In this document: positions 24,508-37,978 of the stretch, one piece after another | Position numbering within the stretch: position 1 is the first letter of the stretch | Layout of the letters: every line of letters begins with the position of its first letter | From: Alopecurus myosuroides | Taxonomy: Eukaryota > Streptophyta > Magnoliopsida > Poales > Poaceae | Direction: 5' to 3' | Assembly: GCA_028641055.1 (NCBI GenBank) | Contig: CM054058.1 | Coordinates: forward strand, 85,695,927 to 85,759,926 | Length of the DNA stretch: 64,000 nt | Made by a program: the position numbers and the translations under genes | The notes under the pieces: generated by a model | What the model saw: only the letters and a program-made list of their open reading frames with translations | What the model was told of the DNA's origin: nothing | Databases searched by the model: none

Positions 24508-27500
24508 ATGGCACCCCGTCGCGAACCCCCACCGCCACCACCACCCACAGTGGAGGCGCTGTTGGCACTGCTGATGGAGGATCGCCAGGCCACCCGAGCT
24601 GAGAGTGCAGCTACCATTGCTGCTCTACAACAACTGGCTGCTGCCAACAACAACAATGGCAATGGCAATGGTGCTCGCTCGAGACTGAGAGACTTTCAGC
24701 ACACCAACCCCCCAGTTTTCACAAGGATTGTGGAGCCTCTCGATGCTGACGACTGGCTCCGCACCATTGCAAACAAACTGGAGGTCGCTTCAGTTGAGGA
24801 GAATGATAAGGTCCTGTTGGCCTCCCATTTCCTCGCTGGTCCTGCCAGGACTTGGTAGGAAACTACACGTGAGACTGTTGCTGCTGGTCACGTGTTCACC
24901 TGGGAGGATTTCTCTGCAAGGTTCCACAAGTATCACATTCCCCAAGGAATGGTGGCACTTATGCGGGAGAAATTTCTGAAGCTGACGCAGGGAAGTATGC
25001 CTGTGTCTGAGTACTGGGAGAACTTCACTACTCTGTCCAGGTATGCACCAGAAGATATCAACACTGATGCTAAGAAGAAGGAGAGGTTCTTAAATGGACT
25101 GGATGATGAGCTCCAGTGCTCTCTAGTAGTGGTTCCATTCCAGGATTTGGAGACCCTTGCTAATGCCGCTATGGTGCTGGAACACAAGCGGAAATCTGCT
25201 GATGATAACCGCAAGAGGAAAATGACTGCTCATGGGGGACCTAGTGCTCAGAGGACTCGCAACACTCCGTATGCGAGGCCACCAACCCACAAGGCGCCTG
25301 CTTATGCACCCCGCCCCAGCCACAACTATGCACCAAGGCCCAACAACTACAATCACCCTGCACCGTATGCACCAAGGTACGGAGGAAACAGCTATGGTGG
25401 TAACCATGGTAATCACTCTGGGAATAATCATGGAAACCGCTATGGAGGCAACAATGGAGGAAATGGGAACCACACCAACAATGCTCCCAAGCCAAACCCA
25501 AGCTCAAAGCCTTCTGGAGGTTGCTTTGCCTGTGGAAAGGAAGGTCACTTCGCTCGTGAGTGCCCCAACAAAGCTACTGCTCCAGTCCAGCCTGCTGCAA
25601 CCAAGATGAACCATGGTCCTTCCACTGGACGACAGAATAGGATGAAGGGACACATGAACCATATCAATGCTGCAGAAGCTCAGGAGGCACCAGACATGGT
25701 GATGGGTATGTTTCCTGTCAACTCGGTGCCAGCCGCAGTACTGTTTGATTCTAGTGCATCGCATTCCTTTGTCACTAAACCGTTTGCTGAGAAAAGTGGT
25801 ATGAAGCATTCCCGTATGCACAACCCTATGTTAGTACAAATACCTGGGGATAGTACTAAAGCCAACGTAATTTGCAATGAGGTACCAGTAGAAATTCAAG
25901 GGAAAACTTTTCATGCTGATCTTATAGTGCTGGGATCCAAAGGAATAGAAGTGGTACTCGGTATGAACTGGATGGCCAAGTATAAGGGAGTTATTGATTG
26001 CACTAAGAAATCTATTGAAATGATCTCTGAGGATGGGGAAAAGGTTGCGTACACTGCAACTCGACCCTCGTCACAAGTTCACTGCCACACTGGTATAGCC
26101 CACCCTGTCCTTGAGGAAGTCCCGGTCGTTTGTGAATACCCGGATGTTTTTCCTGAAGAATTACCCGGTATGCCCCCTGATCGGGATATCGAGTTTGTGA
26201 TCGAGTTAGTACCCGGAACTGGACCCATAGCACAGAAGCCGTATCGGATGAACCCGAAAGAATTAGATGAGTTGAAGACCCAGCTGGATGACATGTTAAG
26301 GAAAGGATTGATTCGCCCTAGTGCATCGCCATGGGGATCTCCGATCATTTTTGTGGGAAAACGGGACGGTACCACTCGTTTATGTGTGGACTACCGCAAG
26401 TTAAATGATGTTACTATCAAGAACAAATACCCGTTGCCCAAAATTGAAGACCTGTTTGACCAGCTGAATGGGGCTATAATCTTCTCTAAGATTGACCTTC
26501 GGACTGGTTATCACCAACTGAGAGTCCGTGATACTGATATTCCCAAGACTGCTTTCACCACTCGTTACGGGCTGTATGAATACACCGTGATGTCCTTTGG
26601 TCTAACCAATGCCCCTGCCTATTTCATGGATCTCATGAATAAGGTATTCATGGATTTTCTAGACAAGTTTGTCGTGGTGTTTATTGACGACATTCTCATA
26701 TATTCGAGGAGTGAGGAAGAACACGAAGAACATCTGAGAATTGTGCTCGGAACACTTCGTGAGCATCAATTGTATGCTAAGTTTAGTAAATGTCAATTCT
26801 GGTTGACGGAAGTCGGATTTCTTGGACATGTAGTATCTGCGGGAGGAATATCTGTTGACCCTACTCTAGTTCAGTCTGTGGAAAAGCGTGCTGCTCCGAC
26901 CAACCAGACTGAAGTCAGATCCTTTCTGGGTTTGGCAGGATATTACCGCAAGTCTGTTCAGGGATTCTCGAGTATAGCCAGACCCCTCACCCAGTTGCTC
27001 AAGAAGGATAGCAAGTTCCTATGGACAGACAAGTGTGAAGAGAGTTTCAATGAGTTGAAGCACCGACTGGTGTCTGCCCCAATCCTTATAATGCCGGATA
27101 TCACAAAGAATTTCGACGTATATTGTGACGCTTCTAAACTTGGTCTTGGAAGCGTGCTTATGCAAGAAGGGAAGGTGATATCTTTTATATCCCGCTAGTT
27201 GAGACCCCACGAATTGAATTATCCCACTCATGACTTAGAGCTTGCTGCCGTTGTTCATGCTCTCAAGACATGGCGGCACTTTCTTATGGGAAGAAGAGTG
27301 GAAATTTACACGTATCATAAGAGTTTAAAGTATATCTTTACTCAACGTGAGCTCAACATGAGGCAGCGCCGCTGGATTGAGCTCATTAAAGATTATGATC
27401 TGAGTATTCATTATCACCCTGGAAAGGCAAATGTGGTTGCTGATGCTCTTAGTCGAGAGCCGGCCTCTCTAAATGCTATGATCCTGGTAAGGCAGCCCGA

Positions 27501-29025
27501 GTTGTGGAAAGAGCTAGACCAACTTGGCATTGAAGTGGTCAGCTATGGTATGTTGGACGCCATAGAACTTAAGCCAACTCTAGTTGACCAGATCAAAGAA
27601 GCGCAGAAAGGCCAGAAAAGTATTGATGGTATTAAGGCCCGCATGGAGAAGGAGAAAGTTGCTGGGTTTACCATCGATGCTGAAGGGGGATTATGGTATG
27701 AAGGACGTATTTGTGTTCCCTCTGAATCTGATCTCAAGCAGACCATCATGGTCGAAGCTCACGAGACCATGTATTCTATCCATCCTGGAGGAACAAAGAT
27801 GTATCAAGACCTGAAAGAAAGATTCTGGTGGCATGGAATGAAGCGAGAGATTGCTTCATTTGTAGCCAAGTGCCATGTCTGCCAGCAAGTAAAAGCTGGG
27901 CACCAGCGTCCCGCTGGATTGCTCCAACCATTGCAAGTGCCTGTTTGGAAATGGGATGAAGTGGGAATGGACTTCATCACTGGACTTCCTAGGTCCAGCC
28001 GAGGAAATGATTCTATATGGGTTGTTGTGGACAGGCTCACGAAAGTGGCTCACTTTATTCCTGTCCGGACCACCTATCGTGGAGATCAGCTTGCTGATCT
28101 TTACATTTCTCGGATTGTCAGCCTACACGGAGTCCCAAGTAGGATTGTATCTGATCGAGGTACACAGTTCACATCTAGATTTTGGAAGAAGTTGCACGAG
28201 AGTTTGGGAACCAAACTAGCTTTTAGCACAGCCTATCACCCGCAGACTGATGGACAAACAGAGCGTGTGAACCAAATTCTGGAAGACATGCTCCGTGCTT
28301 GTGTGTTGTCCTATGGAATTAAATGGGAAGATTGTCTGCCCTTCGCAGAGTTTTCTTACAACAACAGTTATCAGTCTAGCTTGCAAATGGCCCCTTTTGA
28401 AGCTCTGTATGGACGTAAATGCCGTACACCTTTAAATTGGACTGAGACTGGAGACAGTCAGGTTTTTGGTGTGGACACTTTGAAGGCTGCAGAGGAGCAA
28501 GTCCAACTTATTCGGGAACGTTTAAAGACAGCTCAATCTCGTCAGAAGAGTTATGCTGATACGAAGCGTCGTGATGTCTCTTTCAGCATTGGAGATTTCG
28601 TGTACCTTCGTGTTACGCCACTCAAAGGGATGCAGCGTTTCCATGTCAAAGGAAAGCTGGCCCCCAGGTATATTGGCCCTTTTAAGATCTTGGCACGTCG
28701 TGGCGAAGTTTCTTATCAGTTAGAATTACCTGAGGAGCTATCTGCGTTTCACAATGTTTTCCATGTATCATTGCTCCGGAAATGTCTACAAGTACCTGAG
28801 AAGGATCTCTCGTATCAAGGCGTAGACTTCAGGACCATTGACATCAATGATGACTTGACTTATCGTGATAGACCCCTGCGGGTTCTCGAGGAGATTGTGC
28901 GCGCTACCAGGAGGCGTGCTATAAAATTCCTTAAGATTCAGTGGACCAATCACTCTGAGGAAGAAGCTACCTGGGAGCGTGAGGATGATATCAGGAAGGA
29001 GTTCCCTGATTTTCTTAAAGCCTAG
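24508..29025 (+). pseudogene. gag-pol: gag-pol of element C (chromovirus), interrupted by two TAG codons
   Basis: A single frame from MAPRREPPPPPPP to the stop at 29025, about 1,500 codons. Order: gag with DWLRTIANKLEV and the zinc knuckle [14 protein letters not shown] (25522-25563); protease around [10 protein letters not shown] (near 25750); RT with [15 protein letters not shown] motif and FIDD (near 26685); RNase H; integrase with its HHCC finger and the D, D, E motifs ([24 protein letters not shown]); C-terminal chromodomain (about 28870-29025). Two TAG codons break it: 24856-24858, where TGG is expected, and 27196-27198, where CAG is expected. The protease active site has Ser for the usual Gly (25753), and the third RNase H acid is Tyr (27313). 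I chose the second in-frame ATG as start because the first (24493) adds only MFHFS. The product is certainly not functional as one polyprotein. Confidence 0.92.
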
Positions 29026-29054
29026 ACCCGCGAATCTCGGGACGAGATTCTTTT

Positions 29055-29065
29055 AAGGGGGGAGA
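29055..29065 (+). other. Polypurine tract of element C
   Basis: AAGGGGGGAGA ends two bases before the 3' LTR start (29068). This is the plus-strand primer for reverse transcription. Confidence 0.85.
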
Positions 29066-29067
29066 TT

Positions 29068-32000
29068 TGTCACACCCCTGTTTTTAAGCACTTGTATAAT
29101 AGTAATTTAGCAAGCCTCTTAAGACTTTTGTAATCCAATTAAGTGGACAACATGTTTGTGTAGTAAGGTTTATCTATGCAATTTAAGTGGTGTGTTCTTT
29201 TCACTCACTTGAGGAGTTTTTCTCCTAAGAAAAACATTGTTTTCTATTTGTTTTCCTATGTTTTCCACTAAGGTTCTTAAGAGAATATTTTTCAAAACTT
29301 GAGGTAACACTTTGTATCAACTTAAAAATGTGTTATTGATAGTTAGGAATCAACTTGAACTTGAAATAAAATTAATTGGAAAAGATTTCATTAGAATTTC
29401 CAATATAATTTTTGTCCTAAAAAACAGCCAAGTAGCTGTTTTCAACCCTTGTTTTCCATCACAAGGATTATCCAATTATGGATTTTCTTTGATCAAAACA
29501 ACTCTCTGTTAGGAGGACAACAAAACTACACCCTTGGAAAAACCTACAAAGATAATTAACACACAATGCCATGATGGTTTTTGAGCCATCTTGTTAAGAC
29601 AGAAAGTTAGGCAATTTAAAAACAGAGAATGTACTTACTTTGCCATTTATTTTCAGAGCCTTAAACCCCTCATCTTTCAGATCAAATGATTGGTTCTGAA
29701 ACTTGGATAGTTGCTCTGTGTTGAGCATTTTAAATCACACCTTTTGGAGCCTGTTTGCTTGGTGAAAACAACTCCCACTTTTGCTATCTCTGTCTGTTTT
29801 TCCAGCACTTAGAAAAATTCAGAACACTGCCTAACTGAATTTTTCTGACAGAACAGTGATCAACACTTTTAAACTTGATGATTTATCTTGTGTGATCTGA
29901 TCCAAGCCTTTCCACCTTGCCAATTCGAAAACTTAGTTATTGAGCTTCTAGAAGGTGGCATTGGATCCCATTTTGGCTGGCTAGGGAGGGAGAAAATGAG
30001 GTGGCATTTGACTAAGTGGTGATGTCACATATAGTGGTTGGAATAGTGGTATTTTTTACTTTTGCCCATCCCTTGGCCCCTACTGTGGCTTTGCTCACCC
30101 AAATGTACCAAGGTTAACCCCAGGGCACCAATCAGAGGCTTGGCCACCCGTGGAGAAGCCCCAAGGGGCAAGGCATGCCCATGCCGTTGCCAACCCGAGC
30201 CCACCCACCTTGACTCGTGCCTACAAAGCCCTAGAGGCCTAACCCTCTCGCCACCAGGCCACCCTCACCTCTCTCACTCACCCCATCGAGCCCGTGCGTG
30301 CTCGATCTCACTCTGTGAACGAGGAGAGCCGCGCCCATCCGCAGACCCGTGCAAACTCGAGGTGGAAGTGGCGTCGAAATCTCTGCATCTCCCGCCCTCC
30401 TTTCGCCTCCATTGCAACCCCCTAGCTCATACCTACCTCCCTGACACCCTCTGGCCATCGCTCGTTTGCAGGTTCGTTGCCGCCGTCCTCGGAGCCGCCG
30501 CGGGACGCCGTCGAGCCGCCGCCATGCCCGAGCGTCGCCACCGTCCGTGCCCGCGCCAAGGAATCGCCCAGGCCACCCTCTCCCAGATCCGCACCACCCC
30601 ACTCCATCGCGAGATCCCTAGGTGAGCCAAATCGAGCTTTTGCTAGGTGTTCGTCCGCGGCGTGTCAGAGAGAGAGAGAGAAGAGAGGCGCGGGGAGGAA
30701 GAAAGAAGAGGAGCCGTCGATCTGCGGATCGACGGTCACCTTTGAACGTACCGTTTCGCGCGCGCGCACGCGCAGGCGGGCTGTGCCGACGCTAGTTGGG
30801 CCAGCGCAGTGGGATCTGGCCCATCTGGGCATTTTTCGGTTGAATCTAAAATAGCATTTTTCTGGCAGTTTAATTAGGTGGTTAGCTTTAGGCTTGAAAA
30901 AGGTAGCAAATAAATTTATTTAGCCTTGCTAATTTTTGTACTTATAGCCATACAAAATCACAACCATCTCCCACTGGCAGAATCATGTTTTGAGTTTTAA
31001 TTATTTTTCTGTAGCTAATATGCCAGACAGTACCCTAAAAATTGAAATGAATAGAACTCCAAAAATACAAAACATTTTTGACCAAACTTAACTGTTTTGG
31101 AAATCCCTTTTCAATACCTACCAGTAGAATTTTAGCTTACACCAAGGTGAGTTACCATTTGGAAATGCCATCCATTTTGGTAAAGCATCTGTGAGCTATT
31201 CCATGATTTTTAGGGGGAGTTTGGGACATTAGTTTTGAGTGGGACCAATTGGAGAGGCTTTGTAATGATAAGGACTATCACATCTTATAAGGATTTACTT
31301 TTTGGAGCCATAGAAAAAAATTAGAGAGACAGAACAAGTTTTGGGTACTTTCTGTCTAATTTTTATTTCTAGATCTTACTTTATATGTTCATGTTGTGGT
31401 ATGCACTTGATGTGGTCTTGCTTGTGATGTTGTTTTACAGTGTGGTTATGATGTTTACAAGTTATATGAACATGTTAGCATAAATGGTTTGAGTGGTAGA
31501 ATTTTAGAACTATTTTTCCATGCATAGATCTTGCTCATAGCTAGATTTTTATATATGTCTTGAGTAGATCTTTAAATGCTTTTTAGGCTTATTGCTAGAT
31601 TAATTCTCATGAAACCAGTACCATTTAGGTACTGTTATTTTGTTTAGAGCACCTCTAGATACTTGGTGCTTGTGTTTGGAATAGATTTAAATAGCAATGC
31701 TTAAAGTCTAAATTTCATACTAGGATATTCATGTATGCTTTTTGTCTTGTTTTCCCCTAGGGAAAAATATGAATCTTTGGTGTTGAAACCAGAGGATGGA
31801 ATGTCCTTGTGGCATTATTATCTTAGGGTTTTCACATCTGATAGGTTTCCTCTTAAGTAGCACAAAAGCATGAGTAACACTTGGATGACTAGGAATTTAT
31901 CTCCTCACATGTGTAGTATTTTTAAGCATAGTTTTTCCTTGTTTCCTAGCTATGTTTTTAATGTCATTTTGTGGAATCCAGTAGCATTTATGGTACTGGT

Positions 32001-34263
32001 TAGAGGAGTATTTTGCCTCTGCTAGCTTGCCCACTTGTGCATAAAATTAACTAGTGTAGCCTAAACTAGTCTAGTATTTTTCCTAAATTTTCCACTAGTA
32101 TGAGTAGGAGTTTTTGGATGCTAGATTGTTTGTTTGGAGCACTTTTAGAAAAGTGACCAGATGCTTATTAACCTCTTGGTGAGCATTTTTCTAGTGGAAC
32201 ACCCACTGGTACTTTTGCATCTTGGTGGAAAATAGGCTTGACTTGTTGTCATGAGCCTTTTTCACCACTTGGGTATTTTTAGCAAATTGTAGGTGCTAGC
32301 CATAGAGATTGTTGGGGGAGTTTTTAGACATCAAAATATGTTTTATGTGACACCCTACTGTCTAGTAACATGTGCTTTACCCCACTGGTCCATGATGTTC
32401 TTAACTAAGAATCATTGTTTTGGCCACACATAAACACTAGGAAAAAGCAGACTTTTCAACTATAGTTTTTATGCCAATTTTTCTTGAGGGAAAAATTGAG
32501 AACTTTGGGTGGTACTTCTTGATTGCTTGCTGTATGTATTACTTGTAGCATTGTTTGTCTTGTTTGGTTCTGAAAGTGTGTCTTTATTTCTTTTTACGAC
32601 GTTAGAAAACGAGGAGGAAGGATTTGCTGAAGAAGGGTATTGCAACTCCTGTTACTTTCAGGACCAGGACCATCACTTGTACCAAGGCAAGCCATCCAAA
32701 TGCTTGCTGTATAACACTTATCATTATCTATCATGCATGTTTTTCACTTCTGAAGTTTTCACAAAACTATACCTTCAAAACTATTTTTGTGTGAATACTA
32801 CTACTATTAATATTACTAGTAGAAGGAATCATATTAATATTCAACTTGGTATTACCAAGCCCTTAGCCACTAAATGGTATGTAAATACCCTTCACCCACT
32901 TAAAACTTGAGTTCTTAAATGAACTAAATAAAATGTGTTTTTGTAAACAAATGCCTTATGGAAGGAAAAACCCCGGAGGAAGGGTGAGACCCTGCCTACC
33001 GGAAGAGTTGTCATGAAGGGAAATTTTTGAGAAATGTTTACAAAAGACACATAACCTAGTCTTCGCTGGACAACCATTATCGTACTGCCACTTTACCCCA
33101 ATATGGGTAGGGGCTTGATTAGAAACTTGTTATGGTTAGTATATGTGCTATCTCAAAGGCTATAGGGGATTGGATCCTCCGAACCGAAGTGTCGCTAGGA
33201 GTGAGTATACGGGACATCTAAAGTGTGGGATTAATTTTCCCTCCGGATGCAGCAGTTGGGTCTCCTGTTTGGGCAGTGTGGGACATGGCTTGCCAGGGAG
33301 GGTAACCCCAATTGAAGAGATAGTCTTGTACTAGCTTGTACATAGTGGATAGTCAAGATCAGTTATCTGATGTTCTCATAGGTTGGGAACAGTCCATGGT
33401 TGTTGCATGGTGGATTCTGGATCTAGTGGAAATGTGTACACCTCTGCAGAGTAAAACTATTTCGAGATAGCCGCGTCCTCGGATATGGACGGTTGAATAG
33501 CCATGTAGCTAGTATTGTGTCAACTTTTCAAAAGAGGTTTTTGGAAGAAAGGCTTTTGTACCTGAGAGGTACTAAGGAGGAATGACTTGGTATCTGCGAG
33601 ATACGGATGAGAAAGAAACTATTACTAAAAGTTTCTGAAAAGAAAAACTTTCTTTTCTAAAACAAAGCTTATAAAACCTCCGAGATATGTGATATCTACG
33701 AGAGTAAAACTATATTATTTTAAATGATCTTTCACAAAGAACTAAACATGAAACCTCAACCATGATAAATCTTTTATCTGTCATGGGTAGCTGAACCATA
33801 TGTATGGCCTACCCACTCCACCAAATAAGCATGTATGCATAATTGTAAGCTGATAAAGGATGTCTTGTTGAGTACATTCAAACGTACTCATTTGGTTTCG
33901 CCCCTGGTATTTACTTGCCAGACTACGAGGAGACACCTCAGGAAGGGTTCTATGAGGAGGAGTGCTACACTGATGAAACTGCGAATTAGGATCGTCTCCC
34001 AGTCAGCAGCCTGTAGGATGAGGCGTGACTCGGGTTCTACTACGCTATGCTTATCGTCTTCCGCTGTGTTTACTTTGAATGTCTGTCCTGCGTGACAGTT
34101 GTTAAGAACTTGGTCATGTGACCATTTATGTAAGACTCTATATTCGTGTAATGGATGATGTATTCTGTATGCCAACTACGTATGTTGTTCACGACTGGTT
34201 CTTCTGGGATCGCAAATGAATGCATATGAGGGGTTCTGGACCCTCCGGTCTGGGGCCTCTGCA
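29068..34263 (+). repeat. 3' LTR of element C (5,196 bp), uninterrupted
   Basis: Full copy of the C LTR, from TGTCACACCCC to CTCTGCA. Compared with the split 5' copy it carries scattered substitutions and a six-base duplication (GAACTT) near 29355, roughly 1% difference by eye. The site of D's insertion reads CAGGACCAGGACC here (near 32660), proving the target of D. The GC-rich core is about 30060-30830. Confidence 0.92.
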
Positions 34264-34820
34264 CATACGCTCCAAGTAAACTTCATATGATCTGACCGAA
34301 TAAAAATATAGTTTCACTAGAAGTGACCTGATAGATGGTTGATGAAGAAGGGGATTCCTTGGGAATCCCAAATCCTAGATGCTTGAGTCTTATAAAAATA
34401 TGCTTGGATGAACCACGGGGGCATCCCCAAGATTTGACCTTGCACTCTTCTTGATCACATATATCACCTCTTCTTTTGACCCTTGAAAACTTCCTTCACA
34501 CCACACTCAAAGAGTAATTCACATTAGAGGGTTAGTGAAACAATTAAAAATACATTGTTTCTGCATGGAACAAGTTCTATTGATACTTTTAAACATTAGA
34601 TACAGCCATTGATGTTTCGTGAAGCAAGAAATCCACTTGACATCGCAAAAGAGCATATGCAAGAAAAATGGCAGAATCTGTCAAAAGCAGAATAGTCTGT
34701 AAAGACGAATTTTTTTGGGGCACTTATGTTGCTCAGATAGAAAAACTTAAACAACTAAAAGGTTGCGGAATTATCCGAGTAATAAGCAAAAAAAATTCAG
34801 GTCATTCTAATTTTTCTATG
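34264..34820 (-). other. Element B internal fragment between insertions C and F
   Basis: Starts with CATAC (right target duplication of C) and ends with ATG (left target duplication of the CACTA element). It is non-coding and AT-rich. A gcatccccaag-like stretch near 34420 resembles polypurine-type motifs seen in grass retrotransposons, but no LTR starts here. Confidence 0.7.
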
Positions 34821-34855
34821 CACTAGTAGAGAAGTGCCTTTCTATGGATAGCTTT

Positions 34856-35120
34856 TTGTGGCGCACCATGTAAACCATGCGCCATAGAAATTTATTTTTG
34901 TGGCGCACGGGGGGAAATGCGCCACAGAAAAGCGGAATTCTGTGGCGCATGGGACAAGGGTGCGCCACAGAAAAGAGGAATTATGTGGTGCACGGGACAG
35001 ATGTGCGCCACAGAAATATGCTGGGGGCCACACCAATCATTGCCACACTCCTATTTTGTGGTGCATGGTGGTTAGTGCGCCACAGAAATATGACATTTCT
35101 GTGGCGCACCACTGCCATGT
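34856..35120. repeat. Left subterminal palindromic repeats of the CACTA element
   Basis: About six units of the form CTGTGGCGCAC, 10-16 bases, GTGCGCCACAG, each able to form its own hairpin. The sixth is cut in its loop by solo LTR E (35121) and resumes at 39350. Such repeats are the transposase binding sites in CACTA elements. Confidence 0.8.
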
Positions 35121-37813
35121 TGTGACGCCCCGAGATCGGGCACTATGCAGATTTCAGCATTCCCGCCAAAATCCACATAGTAACCGATTCCAGGTTGCCA
35201 CTTGTGATAACATTACAACAGTTCACGAATATTCCACAATTACAACAGAAACAGATAGATACAAGAGGACTCAAACGAGCCAAGGATACAACTGATACAA
35301 TACAAAGATCCAAATAACAGCGGAAGAAACAACATATCGTCCGTCTACGGACAAGATACAAATTGGACTAAGAGTCCTGAAGATAACCGAGAGCGTCCAA
35401 TCCCTGCCCAGGCCAAGCCGGAGGGATTCCCAAGCTAACGTCGTCAGACTTCAAACCTGTTGACTGCAATGTTGAATATGCAGCCACGAAAGAGATTCGT
35501 GGGTCAGTACGGTTAAGTACTGGCAAGTGGATAAACCATACTCACAATATACCGGCGTAGCCAGTCATCACAAGATACAAATACTTTGGGTTCAACGGAA
35601 AGGAAGGGATTATTGCAAATAAGCGGCAGCGGGCTGCACTGACCAACTACAGAAACACGCTACAACTTCCGGCTAAAAGAGGGGGATAAGATAGCGTATC
35701 GGAACCAACTACAGCTACTCACCAAACAATACCCATCCAATGTCACCCCCTACTAAGGAAGCAACCCAAGGATAACTCACACGGTTGGATTAATGATGGA
35801 TCAAGTTATTGTGTCAATAAGACTATTACTAGTCAAGTTATTATCATTAGGTGTAAGTTGTCTGAGTACTTGTTAGCCAGTACTTTCACCAAGTAATCCA
35901 TAACCGCGGAAAACACGGCTTCTCGAGAAGATTTATCCCTGCAGGGTGTGCTCCAGTACCCGTACACACTCAAGCCACCAACTAAAACTCAGGTTGGCTT
36001 GACACGACCCAAACCATCTCTACAACCCATCCTCGGAGCCACGGAGCTATAAGGTCCATGCCACGCAGCCGAATACTCAGCGCAGGTGTGCAAAACTCCC
36101 GCAGGACACAACACCCCGGCACTACAGGCCTCGCCCTATATGCATCATCATCATAACCATCACCAGTAACCATGGGGGGCCCTCCCATTATGCAAAGGAG
36201 CAAATGGAACACCCGAACTAAGTGTGGCTCTTCGGACAAGCTGCAGATCAGGTCTAAGTCGAGGGGGGTCCCATACTACCACCCGGATGCGGTGAGCACG
36301 CTCATCATGGATCAGTAGACAAGACTCTTTTCCTAGTTTCGACACTAGCAGGCCTCAAAACCCTAACCCGGGCCTCCTGCCGGTGCCTTATCATCAAATT
36401 ATTATTACCCAAAACATTAACAGTTTGTTGATTGAATTGAAACCCAACTATCAAGTAAACAGGTGATACGACAACGGATAACAAGACTCGAGCACAAACA
36501 AACCTAAGCATGCAACTACGACACGAGGGCCAACAGGGTAAACAAACAACAGTTAATAGGAAGTGGAAGGAAGGCTATATCATGGCTGCAAGGTAAACAT
36601 ATAATAGGATCGAGACACAAGCATCGTATCAACAGGCTAGAAAAAGAACAACGGGAAGAATCGGTAACAAGTGATGAAGGGCATCCATATGGCAACAAGT
36701 GAGTATGCTTGCCTGAGATCCCGCAAGGTAGCAGAACTTGTCGTTGCTCACATCATCTCAACGTCCTATCCGGGAAGAAGCAACGAACCTCGAACAAACA
36801 CCGGATGCAACAATTACTACTACGGCAAAAGATCCAGCATGATTCTATTTTATATGCATGGCATGGCAAGATGCAACAGGGGAAACAACTTAAGCAATTT
36901 AATCGGAACCGGAGTCCGGAGAAATAGGAATTGGTTCAAGTTGTTTAGCTAACCATCAAGTTAAATGTTGTTTAGCATGGAAAACAATAAAGTAGATGAG
37001 TTAGGCAATTTAAATGGAATGGGGCAACAGTTGGAATTAATTAGCCCACACATTCCATATGTTGTCATATAGATGAACAGACATATCAAAAGCTAAAATG
37101 CACAAGGCAAGATGCAAACAGGAATATGAATGGCATGAACATGTTAAAGATATGAAACTGATTGGAAAACATATTTTATTTGTTTGATTTGGAATTAAAA
37201 TGAATTAGTTATGAATTTTGGCAATTTCAGTTGCATTAAATAAGAGGTGAAACAATTATTCAATTTAGATGTTTCAAACCAGAAAACAAAGTTGATATTC
37301 AAGTGTGGCATTCAATTTTGGATGAAAAACATGTTTGGAGTATTTAATTTGGAGCAACCATTTGAAAGTTATTAATTATGCCAATTAATTAACCAATTTA
37401 AGGATTATTAAATAACATTAATTTTAATTGCCCAAATTGCAAAACAAAGTTGATAAACAGAAAGTGCATTGAATTTGGACTGAAAAACATATTTGAGTTG
37501 TGTGATTTGAATTAGGTATGAATTAATTATGGAATTAACCAAACTGGAAAAGAATTGTTTGAATTTGAAATTTGAACCAATTTGAATTGTGTAAAACAGA
37601 TAACAAATGTGATATTTGAAAAGTTCATGGAATTTTGATTGGAATACATATAAAATTTGTGCAAATTGGAGTTACCAATTAAAAGTTATGATTTATAGAA
37701 GATTCACTCGTTTTCTGGAATTTTGGAAAATAGAAAAAGGGTTTGGAAATTTTTGTCACGCAGGGCATCTGTACCCAGTGCCTATGACCAGTGGGGTCGT
37801 GCACAGGTGGCAT

Positions 37814-37844
37814 CCACGTGTCGCGCGAGTGTGGGCTGACGTGG
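37814..37844. promoter_or_regulatory. Candidate bZIP sites in solo LTR E
   Basis: CCACGTGTC (a G-box/ABRE-type core, CACGTG at 37815-37820) is followed by TGACGTGG (37837-37844). These are known binding motifs of plant bZIP factors. They are motif matches only, in a CpG-rich part of the LTR. Confidence 0.35.
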
Positions 37845-37892
37845 CCACTGGGTCACTGCCGGGTGGGCCGCACCCGCGCGGTGGAAATAGCC

Positions 37893-37978
37893 AAAAAAAG
37901 GTGGAGCCTTGCCTCCGTGAGGAGTCGATCCAGGGATCTCCTGGGTTGCAGCGCAGCAAGCCAACCACTAGGCTATTC
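37893..37978 (-). other. tRNA-like Pol III promoter module in solo LTR E
   Basis: Minus strand: A box TAGCCTAGTGG (from 37975) fits the consensus; B box GGATCGACTCC (37931-37921) differs from the consensus at one base; a seven-T run follows at 37899-37893. A-box to B-box spacing is 44 nt, identical to D and to true tRNAs. A D-arm-like GCC...GGC pair and the anticodon-loop-like CTGCAAC are visible. Other stems are degenerate, so this is tRNA-derived rather than a working tRNA gene. Confidence 0.55.

Larger units (their letters stand above)
8903..34263 (+). mobile_element. Element C: Tekay-type chromovirus (Ty3/gypsy) with 5.2 kb LTRs
   Basis: The 5' LTR is 8903-12497 plus 21322-22920 (split by element D), the internal region 22921-29067 and the 3' LTR 29068-34263. 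LTRs begin TGTCACACCCC and end CTCTACA or CTCTGCA. Target duplication CATAC occurs at 8898-8902 and 34264-34268. Primer site TGGTATCAGAGCC fits initiator tRNA-Met, and a polypurine tract precedes the 3' LTR. Without D the element is about 16.5 kb, of which about 10.4 kb is LTR. Domain order gag-protease-RT-RNase H-integrase-chromodomain and the tRNA-Met primer place it in the Tekay/Del chromoviruses. By eye the LTRs differ at about 1% of sites, and the coding regions carry several stops. Confidence 0.92.
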
